A stretch of 64,000 nucleotides of DNA from Candidatus Stoquefichus sp. SB1 (GTDB lineage: Bacteria > Bacillota_I > Bacilli_A > Erysipelotrichales > Coprobacillaceae), in assembly GCF_001244545.1 (NCBI RefSeq), contig NZ_LN852693.1:382656-446655 (forward strand), written 5' to 3'. The position numbers and the translations under genes were made by a program. Numbering within the stretch: position 1 is the first letter of the stretch; each line of letters starts with the position of its first letter. Below the pieces are notes generated by a model that was given only the letters and a program-made list of their open reading frames with translations, had not been told where the DNA came from and ran no database searches. Below are positions 8,782-16,603 of this stretch, in pieces.

Positions 8782-9846
8782 ATGAAAAAATTAGCGATTC
8801 TTTTTGGAGGTCATTCAAGTGAGTATAGTGTTTCGCTTGAATCAGCTTATTCTGTTTTAAGCCATATCAATAAAGAAAAATATGACTTGTATATGATTGG
8901 TATTACAAAAGAGGGAAAATGGTATCACTTTGATCGGGATATTGAACAAATTAGAGATGATACATGGTGGCAAAATCCATTACATTCTGTCACTATTTCA
9001 CCCGAACCTACACAACATGCATTTATTGAAATGAAAAAAGATCATTTTATCTATGTATATGTTGATGCAGTATTCCCTATTCTTCATGGTCAAAATGGTG
9101 AAGATGGTACGATTCAGGCTCTTGTTCAATTATCTGGCATTCCATTAATTGGCTGTTCACTTATGAGTTCTGCACTTTGTATGGATAAATACAGAGCACA
9201 TGCTATTGTTTCTCAAATGGGCATTAAAACACCTAAAGCATTGGTATTAACATCATCATCTGATTTAAACACATTTAAACAAGAAATTCAAAAATTACAC
9301 TATCCACTTTTTGTAAAGCCTATGAAAGCAGGATCATCTTTAGGAATTTCTAAAATCACAGATTTTTCTGAATTAAAACCAGCAATTTCTCTGGCATACC
9401 AATATGATAATGAAATTATTATTGAAGAAGCCATTTCAGGATTTGAAGTTGGATGTGCTATTATGGGAACAGATCAATTGATAGTTGGACGTGTAGATGA
9501 GATTGAGTTATCACAGGGATTTTTTGATTTCACAGAAAAGTATTCACTGAAAACATCTCAAATCCATATGCCTGCAAGAATTGATTCAAACATCGAAAAA
9601 CAAATTCAAAACACAGCAAAAATAATCTATCAGGCACTAGGGTGTCAAATCTTTGCAAGGGTTGATATGTTTTTAACACCTAAAAATGAAATTGTTTTTA
9701 ATGAAGTCAATACAATCCCAGGATTCACATCACATAGCCGTTTTCCAAATATGATGAAAGGCATCGGACTTTCTTTTACTGAAATATTAGATACTATTAT
9801 TGAAATGGGGTTAGCTCATGAAAACCATCGCTTTACATCCAACTGA
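8782..9846 (+). CDS. VanG-type D-Ala-D-Ser (or D-Ala-D-Ala) ligase
   Basis: A 354-residue ATP-grasp ligase joining D-alanine to a second D-amino acid for the end of the peptidoglycan stem. Landmarks are FGGHSSEYSVSLESA (residues 8-22), HGQNGEDGT (102-110), the ATP loop KPMKAGSSLGISK (179-191) and NEVNTIPGFTSHSR near the C-terminus. Length and wording follow VanG closely: CMDKYRAH, GFEVGCAIMG and the omega loop GFFDFTEKYSLK (246-257), where ordinary Ddl enzymes carry a YDYxxKY-type loop. That loop and the downstream VanXY and VanT genes argue for D-Ser as second substrate. GGGAGG precedes the ATG. If this were the cell's only ligase it would be housekeeping as well. Confidence 0.88.
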   Translation: MKKLAILFGGHSSEYSVSLESAYSVLSHINKEKYDLYMIGITKEGKWYHFDRDIEQIRDDTWWQNPLHSVTISPEPTQHAFIEMKKDHFIYVYVDAVFPILHGQNGEDGTIQALVQLSGIPLIGCSLMSSALCMDKYRAHAIVSQMGIKTPKALVLTSSSDLNTFKQEIQKLHYPLFVKPMKAGSSLGISKITDFSELKPAISLAYQYDNEIIIEEAISGFEVGCAIMGTDQLIVGRVDEIELSQGFFDFTEKYSLKTSQIHMPARIDSNIEKQIQNTAKIIYQALGCQIFARVDMFLTPKNEIVFNEVNTIPGFTSHSRFPNMMKGIGLSFTEILDTIIEMGLAHENHRFTSN

Positions 9847-10561
9847 TATTCATAAAGGTCCACTCATTCTTATTAATTCTGATTATCCTTATTATGAAAA
9901 TCCTCATTTACGCATTATTGAAGAGCATCAAATCTTATTAGAAAAAACAACGATGAATTTATACAATCAGATCATTAATGATCCCTATCTTCAAAAGAAT
10001 ATTATGCCTACAAGTGGTTATCGTACAGCCATCCAACAAACTCAAATATATAATGATTCTTTAAAAGAGAATGGTCTGGATTTTACTCAACGTTTTGTCG
10101 CACTACCACAACACAGTGAACATCAAAGTGGACTTGCTATTGATTTAAGTTTATCGCATGAAGATATCGATTTGATAACGCCTCATTTTGTTGACCATAG
10201 TGCATGTGAATATTTTAAAAACCGTGCTTTAGAATATGGTTTTATTCAAAGATATACCAAAGAAAAACAATTTATCACAAATATTGATGATGAACCATGG
10301 CATTTTCGTTATATCGGTATTCCCCATTCTTTTTATATGTTTGAAAATAATCTTTGTTTAGAAGAATATATAGATCATTTAAAACGATATTCTATTTATC
10401 AACCATTACATTATTGTTATCAAAATCGATTATTTACTATTTTCTACGTCCCTGTAGCGCAAGAAAGTGTTCATCTTTCTTTATCTGATCAAGCCATTTA
10501 TCAAATTTCCGGAAATAATGTTGATGGCTTTATTGTAACATCATGGAGGGCCTATGTTTAA
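9818..10561 (+). CDS. VanXY-type D,D-dipeptidase/carboxypeptidase
   Basis: A 247-residue M15 zinc peptidase without signal peptide, so cytoplasmic, as expected of VanXY enzymes that destroy D-Ala-D-Ala and trim precursors ending in D-Ala. The zinc site is complete: H102 (SEHQSGLAIDL), D109 and H162 (EPWHFRY), with E159 as general base; SGYRT (66-70) carries the substrate arginine. The stretch SLKENGLDFTQRFVALP is very close to VanXY of the vanG type. It overlaps the ligase gene by 29 bases, with GGGG upstream. The last 60 residues form an extra beta-rich tail of unclear role. Confidence 0.85.
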   Translation: MKTIALHPTDIHKGPLILINSDYPYYENPHLRIIEEHQILLEKTTMNLYNQIINDPYLQKNIMPTSGYRTAIQQTQIYNDSLKENGLDFTQRFVALPQHSEHQSGLAIDLSLSHEDIDLITPHFVDHSACEYFKNRALEYGFIQRYTKEKQFITNIDDEPWHFRYIGIPHSFYMFENNLCLEEYIDHLKRYSIYQPLHYCYQNRLFTIFYVPVAQESVHLSLSDQAIYQISGNNVDGFIVTSWRAYV

Positions 10562-11567
10562 GAAAAATTATCCTTATATTGATATCATGCGTATCATAGC
10601 AGCTATTCTTGTTATTGGTATACATACTTATCCTTTTTTACAAATCAGTAAAGAATTTGATTTTTTAACAACTCATGTTCTTGGAAGAATCGCTGTTCCC
10701 TTCTTCTTTATGACAACAGCATTCTTTCTTTTTCAATCAGGTTTACCCTCATCACAAAAATTAAAAAAAGTCTTTAAACAACTGTTTATGATTGATTTAA
10801 TAAGTATCATTCTTTACTTACCTATTCAAATCTATAATCATTCTTTATCTTTAAGTCCATCAATCATTTTTAAAGATCTTTTGATGAATGGAACATTTTA
10901 TCATTTATGGTATTTACCTGCTTCAATGATTGGAATTTTGATTGTTTATCTTTTGTTGCGATATTTATCAATAAAACAAAGTTTTTTGATTGTTTTGATT
11001 TTATATATTATTGGATTAGGTGGTGATTCATATTATGGCTTATCTGTACAAATTCCCCTCTTAAAAAATCTTTATTCAGGAATTTTTCTATTTTGTGATT
11101 ATACCAGAAATGGGGTTTTCTTTGCTCCTCTTTTTATAATCTTAGGTGCATTCATTGCCCAACATCCACAAAAAATTCATAAAAAGGCTTGGTTTATTGC
11201 TGGTGGTGTGAGTTTTGCTGTGATGTTTATAGAGGCATATTTATTAAATCATTATCAATTTCCACGCCATGACGCTATGACTATAGCATTGCCTTTTGTT
11301 ATGTATTGTCTTTTCATGATTTTAATATCTTTTAGTGGAAAACGATATTCACTTTGTAAAGACTTATCACTTTATGTTTACATTATTCATCCTTTTGTAA
11401 TAGTGATAATCAGATTAGTAGCCAAATTCATCCATCTAGAAAATATTCTTGTCCAAAACAATTTATTACACTTTCTTTTTGTTACAGTCTTTTCATTTAT
11501 GATTTCTTATATTTGTCTTTGCATTAAAAACGGAGGTCTTTATCATGATAAATCAACAAATATATAA
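10554..11567 (+). CDS. VanT-like membrane domain (acyltransferase-3 fold), separate gene
   Basis: A 337-residue integral membrane protein with about ten hydrophobic segments. It begins MFKKNYPYIDIMRIIAAILVIGIHT, the acyltransferase-3 signature with its conserved first-helix His. The N-terminal half of the VanT serine racemases of the vanG and vanC types has this same fold and is thought to bring L-Ser across or to the membrane. Here it is a stand-alone gene immediately followed by the racemase, the arrangement described for vanTm and vanTr in the vanL operon. GGAGG lies just ahead of the ATG, which overlaps the VanXY gene by eight bases. Alone it could be mistaken for an O-acetyltransferase. 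Confidence 0.8.
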   Translation: MFKKNYPYIDIMRIIAAILVIGIHTYPFLQISKEFDFLTTHVLGRIAVPFFFMTTAFFLFQSGLPSSQKLKKVFKQLFMIDLISIILYLPIQIYNHSLSLSPSIIFKDLLMNGTFYHLWYLPASMIGILIVYLLLRYLSIKQSFLIVLILYIIGLGGDSYYGLSVQIPLLKNLYSGIFLFCDYTRNGVFFAPLFIILGAFIAQHPQKIHKKAWFIAGGVSFAVMFIEAYLLNHYQFPRHDAMTIALPFVMYCLFMILISFSGKRYSLCKDLSLYVYIIHPFVIVIIRLVAKFIHLENILVQNNLLHFLFVTVFSFMISYICLCIKNGGLYHDKSTNI

Positions 11568-12738
11568 AGAAAGAAGCTGGATTGAAATTGATCTTGATGC
11601 CCTTATTCATAACGTTCATGAAATTTCTACTTTATTAAAAAAGCCATCGCAAATTATGGCCGTTGTTAAAGCTGATGCATATGGACATGGTGCACCTATC
11701 ATTGCCCAGACACTAGAAAAATCTGGAATCCGTTATTTTGCTGTAGCAACATTAGATGAAGCTATTGAACTCAGAATGCATCATATCCAAAGTGAGATTT
11801 TAATTCTTGGATACACTTCACCACATTTGGCTAAATTTCTTCACCAATATCATCTAACACAAACAGTTATTGATTACAATTATGCTTTACAACTTTCTCA
11901 AATGCATATTCCTTTAAATATTCATATCAAGATTGATTCAGGAATGCATCGTTTAGGAGAAGATTATCATGATCTTTATCATATTCTAAAAATATTTGAA
12001 TTACCGCATTTACATATGACAGGAATTTTTTCTCATCTCTGTGTTGCTGATAGTTCAAAAACTGATGATATTGATTTTACACATCAACAGTTTCAACATT
12101 TTAATGAAACCATTTCAAAGTTACAAAAATTAGGCTATAACGTTGGAAAAGTACATATGCAAAGTAGTTATGGTTTACTTAATTATCCTGAATATCAATA
12201 TGATTATGCCCGAATTGGGATTGCCTTATATGGTGTTTTATCAAGTCCCAATGATTTTATGAAACATCCTATCCAATTACAACCGGTTCTTTCTATGCGT
12301 TCTCATATTGCCTGTATTCATCAAGTGAGTGCCAATAGCGCAATTGGTTATGGTAGAAGTTATACTTTACAACAAGATAGCCTAATTGCAACAGTTCCAA
12401 TTGGTTATGCTGATGGATTACCTAGACAATTATCATCTTGGCAAAATGTTATTGTGAATGGTAAAAAAGTTCCTATTGTGGGAAGAATTTGTATGGATCA
12501 GTTAATGATTGATATCACCTCTCTTCCTCATTGTCAAGTTGGTGATATTGTCACTATCATTGGCAAAGATCGTCAAGCACAAATAACGGTAGAAGAACTA
12601 GCCAACAACGCAAATACCATCAGCAATGAAATATTAAGTCGAGTTGGTCAGCGACTTCCCAAAATTTATTATCAAAAAGGAGTCAATCATGAAACGCTAC
12701 AAACGTCAATATTATCAAAAACCAAAGTCATTTCCTAA
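11545..12738 (+). CDS. VanTr-like PLP serine racemase (alanine racemase fold)
   Basis: A 397-residue fold-III PLP enzyme. K42 in VVKADAYGHG binds PLP, Y269 in AIGYGRSYTL is the second catalytic base, and YARIGIALYG, VGRICMDQ and IGYADGLPR are family motifs. At the position of Tyr354 of Geobacillus alanine racemase (INYEV) this protein has Asn361 (ISNEIL). The same Tyr-to-Asn change was reported to favour serine in VanT of the vanG type. With the preceding membrane gene it would rebuild a full VanT supplying D-Ser to the ligase. GGAGG precedes the ATG, and it overlaps genes on both sides. An ordinary alanine racemase is the alternative. Confidence 0.83.
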   Translation: MINQQIYKERSWIEIDLDALIHNVHEISTLLKKPSQIMAVVKADAYGHGAPIIAQTLEKSGIRYFAVATLDEAIELRMHHIQSEILILGYTSPHLAKFLHQYHLTQTVIDYNYALQLSQMHIPLNIHIKIDSGMHRLGEDYHDLYHILKIFELPHLHMTGIFSHLCVADSSKTDDIDFTHQQFQHFNETISKLQKLGYNVGKVHMQSSYGLLNYPEYQYDYARIGIALYGVLSSPNDFMKHPIQLQPVLSMRSHIACIHQVSANSAIGYGRSYTLQQDSLIATVPIGYADGLPRQLSSWQNVIVNGKKVPIVGRICMDQLMIDITSLPHCQVGDIVTIIGKDRQAQITVEELANNANTISNEILSRVGQRLPKIYYQKGVNHETLQTSILSKTKVIS

Positions 12739-13897
12739 AAAATTAGTTATTATCGGAATTGTTCTTGGTATTTTAGGAGTCACTACGTATTTTCAATGGA
12801 CACGTATCCAACTTATTTTAAAAGGTTATAATCTAACCGAACAAACAATGATTTTATCTTTAGATGACCAAGATATCAAGACATATTTACAAGAGCCTAA
12901 AATAGCCCATTTAGAGACCTGGAACACTTTGAAAAATCAACAGCACTACCTTGAATACATAACTTATCAAAAATATCATCCAGATATTTCTAAAGAAGAC
13001 GTTGTCACATATATCGATACATTTTATCAAAACCATTATGAGAAACTCAAACAACTTCATTATCCTGATGATATTCTTTTACAAATGATGGAAACAGCTT
13101 CTATCAAAGATTTTGATAGCCTTATCCAACAAAATTTAGATTATCAACAAACCAAACCGTTTTTGTCAATCAAAGGAATGGTTTATCAACATCTCAATCA
13201 GTATATTCAATCTCAAAAACAACCTTTACAAGCAGTATTATCTATATCCTATCCATTTATTGATTCACACAATGAAGTGACTCAAAACTACCTCATTGTT
13301 CAACCTAATGCTTATACAACCCTTATAAAAAAAGGATTTCAAATTGCATCAGATTATGTACCAAAAGATCTTGTTACACCCAATTTACCATACAGTCCTG
13401 ATTGCGACAATAAACAATTGCGAAAAGAAGCTGCCAATGCTTTAGAGGATATGTATCAGGATGCTTTAAAAGAAGATTTACATTTAGCAATCAATAGTGC
13501 TTATCGAACTTATCAGCAACAAAAAGCAATTTATGATGACTATCATCAAAAGTACGATGAGGTCACAGCAAATGGTCTCGTTGCAATACCTGGCTGTAGT
13601 GAACATCAATTAGGTTTAGGAGTTGATTTAACAAGTCAAAGCGTTCTTGATCATCAATGGCGTTTTTTTGGTGATACACCTGAATACCAATGGGTTATTA
13701 AAAATGCTCATCGTTACGGATATATTCTCAGATATCCAAGTCAGAAATCTGCCCTTACAGGAACTGCTAATGAACCTTGGCATTTTCGTTATGTTGGTAA
13801 AGATGTTTCACAAATCATCTACGAAAACAATTGGACATTAGAGGATTATATATTACACAACGGATTTTCATCAACTTTACAGAAGATAAATAAATAA
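12689..13897 (+). CDS. VanY-type membrane-anchored D,D-carboxypeptidase
   Basis: A 402-residue protein with a basic N-terminus, one membrane anchor (residues 17-36), a 200-residue extracytoplasmic region without a recognised domain, and a C-terminal M15/VanY domain (about 240-395). Zinc and catalytic residues are intact: H306 and D313 (SEHQLGLGVDL), E362 and H365 (NEPWHFRYVG); NSAYRT (269-274) carries the substrate arginine. VanY removes the terminal D-Ala from pentapeptides outside the membrane, lowering glycopeptide targets. AAAAGGAG sits six bases before the ATG. It overlaps the racemase by 50 bases and closes the operon; its stop codon overlaps a decayed CRISPR repeat. Confidence 0.87.
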   Translation: MKRYKRQYYQKPKSFPKKLVIIGIVLGILGVTTYFQWTRIQLILKGYNLTEQTMILSLDDQDIKTYLQEPKIAHLETWNTLKNQQHYLEYITYQKYHPDISKEDVVTYIDTFYQNHYEKLKQLHYPDDILLQMMETASIKDFDSLIQQNLDYQQTKPFLSIKGMVYQHLNQYIQSQKQPLQAVLSISYPFIDSHNEVTQNYLIVQPNAYTTLIKKGFQIASDYVPKDLVTPNLPYSPDCDNKQLRKEAANALEDMYQDALKEDLHLAINSAYRTYQQQKAIYDDYHQKYDEVTANGLVAIPGCSEHQLGLGVDLTSQSVLDHQWRFFGDTPEYQWVIKNAHRYGYILRYPSQKSALTGTANEPWHFRYVGKDVSQIIYENNWTLEDYILHNGFSSTLQKINK

Positions 13898-13918
13898 CAA
13901 TATATATTGATATTAAAC
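13889..13918. repeat. Decayed terminal CRISPR repeat overlapping the vanY stop codon
   Basis: Aligned to the array repeat, the last block TTGATATTAA is intact while the first half has diverged (about two thirds of positions match overall). It lies exactly one spacer length (37 bases) from the first intact repeat, as expected of a terminal degenerate repeat at the trailer end. Confidence 0.65.
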
Positions 13919-13950
13919 TCACTTGAATCCCTATTCGGGTGAGTTTTTCG
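13915..13950 (+). terminator. Terminator of the van-like operon
   Basis: A 14-bp stem (13915-13928 with 13933-13946, including two G-T pairs), CCCT loop and a TTTTT tail. It occupies the position of the last spacer of the CRISPR array. Confidence 0.9.
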
Positions 13951-13955
13951 TTTGT

Positions 13956-14710
13956 ATTTCAAAACACCATATGTTGATATTAATCGCATGTCATTAAGCA
14001 AGGATTTGATATTATACCACTATTTCAAAACACCATATGTTGATATTAATCAAGACCATGATGATTATTAACTTGTTTACATATGCATTTCAAAACACCA
14101 TATGTTGATATTAATCCTATATCACGGATACCACACAACAGGACATGAAGACTATTTCAAAACACCATATGTTGATATTAATCTTTTACTTCCTGATCAG
14201 TGACGTTTCCTCCACCATATTTCAAAACACCATATGTTGATATTAATCTTAATTATTATACCATCAAGGATTCTCGAGACTCATATTTCAAAACACCATA
14301 TGTTGATATTAATCGGCAGAATTTGAAGCAATTACGACACAAGAAGAATTATTTCAAAACACCATATGTTGATATTAATCGTTTGCCGGCCGTAGAAAGC
14401 TTTTTTACTACAGTAGATTTCAAAACACCATATGTTGATATTAATCTTAATCGTTCCATGGTTATACGTATTCTTATACAAGAATTTCAAAACACCATAT
14501 GTTGATATTAATCAGGAATGTAGATGCTTGTACCAGCATAATACTCAAATTTCAAAACACCATATGTTGATATTAATCGACTTGAATTCCTCAATGGCAG
14601 CTTCTTTGACATCCATTTCAAAACACCATATGTTGATATTAATCCAAGTATCAGGCGGTTCTTTCATTCTCGAATGCTACATTTCAAAACACCATATGTT
14701 GATATTAATC
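13956..14710 (-). CRISPR. CRISPR array, 12 identical 30-bp repeats, 11 spacers
   Basis: Twelve perfect copies start at 13956, 14022, 14087, 14154, 14219, 14285, 14351, 14417, 14484, 14549, 14615 and 14681. On the plus strand each begins ATTTCAAAACACCATATG and ends TTGATATTAATC. The 11 spacers are 35-37 bases and all different. On the minus strand the repeat ends in TTTTGAAAT, like the 8-nt crRNA handles of type I-B and III systems. A decayed repeat at the low-coordinate end and a promoter at 14903-14931 both support minus-strand transcription. No cas gene lies in the window. Confidence 0.97.
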
Positions 14711-14725
14711 CTAGATAAAATGTGC

Positions 14726-14754
14726 ATTTCAAAAACAAAGAATTGATAATTTAG
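14726..14754. repeat. Repeat-like fragment at the leader end
   Basis: ATTTCAAAA (14726-14734) matches the repeat start and TTGAT follows one base early; the rest has diverged. It is only 15 bases from the last intact repeat, so it is not a functional unit. Confidence 0.5.
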
Positions 14755-14780
14755 TTGATAGATTCATTGTTTTTTCAATA

Positions 14781-14883
14781 TTTTACCAGGCAATATTGCT
14801 TTTTGTAAATAATTGTAAAAAGCAGAAATTGTATTGATATAATCAATGCTTTTTAGATTGATTTAATTTCTTAGCTGGTAAAA
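14781..14883. repeat. Nested inverted repeats in the CRISPR leader
   Basis: Outer arms TTTTACCAG (14781-14789) and CTGGTAAAA (14875-14883) are perfect complements. Between them are the palindrome GCAATATTGC (14790-14799), the hairpin GCTTTTT / AAAAAGC (14798-14804, 14817-14823), and ATTGAT-ATA-ATCAAT (14833-14847). It could be a binding site for adaptation proteins or a structured transcript; function unknown. Confidence 0.6.
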
Positions 14884-14902
14884 ATAACATAACTTTAAGA
14901 TA

Positions 14903-14931
14903 ATTATATTATTTTTAGCCATATATGTAAA
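14903..14931 (-). promoter_or_regulatory. Candidate promoter for the CRISPR precursor RNA
   Basis: Minus strand TTTACA (14931-14926), 17-base spacer, TATAAT (14908-14903), about 190 bases upstream of the first repeat in the inferred direction. Confidence 0.6.
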
Positions 14932-14964
14932 TGAATTTAAAAGAGTTCTAAATCAATAATATAT

Positions 14965-14994
14965 TAAAGTAAACATCCTATGTTGATATTTAAT
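14965..14994. repeat. Isolated decayed CRISPR repeat
   Basis: Shares TATGTTGATATT and AAACA with the array repeat (roughly 19 of 30 positions). It lies 254 bases beyond the last intact repeat and has no paired neighbour. Confidence 0.5.
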
Positions 14995-15045
14995 GGCATC
15001 ATTTACTCTTCTCACTCATTTCAAAATTTTTATTAAATATGGATA

Positions 15046-15080
15046 AAAGAAGCAACCACTTATGTGATGATTGCTTCTTT
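15046..15080 (-). terminator. Terminator after degV
   Basis: Arms AAAGAAGCAA (15046-15055) and TTGCTTCTTT (15071-15080) around a 15-base loop; short T-run on the minus strand. It ends the long priA-to-degV transcript. Confidence 0.65.
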
Positions 15081-15101
15081 ATGATAATATAGCATTAAAC
15101 T

Positions 15102-15995
15102 TTATTTATACTTTTCAATAATACCTACTCCAATTGGATAAGGTCCAGTATGTACACCAATGGTAGCGCCAATATGTTGTAAAAGAACAGTTTGATGAAA
15201 GTCAGGGAATTTTTCATGCAATGTTGCTTCTAACAATTCCTTGAATTTCTGTCCTTCTTGTTGATCATAGCCATAACCAACACAAAAGGCATACTGATTA
15301 ACATCTAATTGATTATCAACAAAATGATTAATCATATTCTCAATGACTTTACGTTTTGACTTTTCTCTTCCCCTTGTTACGCCGGAAGCAAAAATTTCAC
15401 CATCACGTAAAACAATTAATGGTTTGATTCCTAAAGTTTTTGCAGCCACTCCAGCAACTTTACCAATTCTTCCACCATGAATCAAATACTCAAAGTTTCC
15501 AACAGTAAAGAAAATACGTCCTGTTGTTTTTATTTTTTCAATGATCTCAATCACTTGTTCATATGTCATTCCATCTTTTCGCATCTGAGCAGCCTCTAAA
15601 ACTAACAATCCCTGTAGTACAGTATTCACTGTTGCATCGATAATTGTTATTTGTTGTTGAGGATAGTCTTCAGCTAATATTTGTTTAGCTGTATATGTAC
15701 TATTATAAGAGCCTGAAAACTTGGTTGTTATACAGATACATATAATATCATCTCCATGTTTTAAAATAGGTTCAAATACCTCTAAATAATCTTCGACTGA
15801 AGGCATTGAAGTCATTGGAAAAATATCTTTATGATCAACCATAAATTGATATAAATCTTCAACTGAAATTTCTTCTTTTTCTTTTTGATGGTTTTTTCCA
15901 TCACATGTAATATAGAATGGTACAACATGTAATTGATTTTGATCAACTAGATTTTGATCTAAATCACAAGAACCATCTGTTACAATTTGATACAC
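15102..15995 (-). CDS. DegV family fatty-acid-binding protein
   Basis: A 297-residue DegV/FakB-type protein. These bind a single fatty acid and, with the kinase FakA, feed exogenous fatty acids into phospholipid synthesis; no fakA is in the window. Landmarks are IVTDGSCDL at the start, TSMPSVEDY, the STYTAKQIL-like region after TKFSGSY, NFEYLIHGGRIG and HTGPYPIGVG near the end. I place the start at a GTG (15995) because AGAAGGA lies six bases upstream and the family begins YxIVTDS; an in-frame TTG eight codons earlier lacks a site. Last gene of the priA operon. Confidence 0.87.
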   Translation of the reverse strand: MYQIVTDGSCDLDQNLVDQNQLHVVPFYITCDGKNHQKEKEEISVEDLYQFMVDHKDIFPMTSMPSVEDYLEVFEPILKHGDDIICICITTKFSGSYNSTYTAKQILAEDYPQQQITIIDATVNTVLQGLLVLEAAQMRKDGMTYEQVIEIIEKIKTTGRIFFTVGNFEYLIHGGRIGKVAGVAAKTLGIKPLIVLRDGEIFASGVTRGREKSKRKVIENMINHFVDNQLDVNQYAFCVGYGYDQQEGQKFKELLEATLHEKFPDFHQTVLLQHIGATIGVHTGPYPIGVGIIEKYK

Positions 15996-16012
15996 AACTT
16001 TTCCTTCTTTCT

Positions 16013-16603
16013 CTAACAAGATTGAATCAATAAAACAGTTTCACTATTTTGAATGATTGCATATTTGTTATTCATCTGATTTGAAACACATAATGGATCA
16101 CTTCGTTTTAAAAGATAATGGTCTAATGGATAATGACATTCTTGAAGTGTAATGACACTTTGGGTTAATGCAAATACTGAAAAATATTTATAATCATCTT
16201 TAAAGATTTTATGGTTTCCTGGTTTTAAGATATAAATTTTATTTTGCTGATCATAAATCGTAATAGCATAATCCTGATATTGTTCTAATAAACATAATAC
16301 GGCTAAAAAATGATCCATTCGGTTTTGAGTAACGCCATATAAATCAATTTGATCATAACCTTTATCAATAGCATACTCAATAGCTAATGCTGTATCTGTA
16401 TCATCTTTTATAGATGAAACTTCATTAACTACTAACCCTTCCAATAATTTCTTATCTTCAATCGAATCCATATCACCTAAAGCAATAATTGGTTTGATTC
16501 CCTGTTTCAGCAAATGGCAAACGCCCTGATCAACACCAATATAATCAATTTTATCATCCTTGATTAGACCAGCATCAACTCCACAATAAATACCTATCTT
16601 CAT
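16013..16603 (-). CDS. thiN: Thiamine pyrophosphokinase
   Basis: A 196-residue enzyme transferring pyrophosphate from ATP to thiamine. The catalytic domain shows the family pattern: GVDQGVCHLLKQGIKP, LGDMDSI, the key KDDTDTALA run and YGVTQNRMDHFLA. A beta-rich thiamine-binding C-terminal domain of about 80 residues follows and is divergent. Its start overlaps the end of rpe (ATG within the last codons), so it is coupled to it. The rsgA-rpe-thiN order is conserved in many Firmicutes, including Bacillus yloQ-rpe-yloS. Confidence 0.9.
   Translation of the reverse strand: MKIGIYCGVDAGLIKDDKIDYIGVDQGVCHLLKQGIKPIIALGDMDSIEDKKLLEGLVVNEVSSIKDDTDTALAIEYAIDKGYDQIDLYGVTQNRMDHFLAVLCLLEQYQDYAITIYDQQNKIYILKPGNHKIFKDDYKYFSVFALTQSVITLQECHYPLDHYLLKRSDPLCVSNQMNNKYAIIQNSETVLLIQSC

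Larger units (their letters stand above)
14711..14964 (-). other. Probable CRISPR leader
   Basis: AT-rich, gene-free sequence upstream of the array on the minus strand. It holds a promoter (14903-14931), a nested inverted-repeat element (14781-14883) and a repeat-like fragment directly before the first repeat (14726-14754). Leader function is inferred from repeat orientation and position. Confidence 0.6.

Noticed and set aside
8782-12738. Reading ligase plus racemase simply as housekeeping ddl and alr
   Set aside because: The VanG-type omega loop, VanXY and VanY neighbours, the adjacent VanT membrane gene and the Asn361 change together fit a D-Ser cluster better, although a dual role is not excluded.
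13956-14710. Type II CRISPR assignment
   Set aside because: Type II repeats are usually 36 bp with 30-base spacers and begin GTTTT; no cas9 or tracrRNA-like anti-repeat was seen.
14200-14746. Open frames of about 100 residues with the recurring peptide FKTPYVDIN or SKHHMLILI
   Set aside because: They are translations of the CRISPR repeats; the period equals repeat plus spacer and no ribosome site is present.
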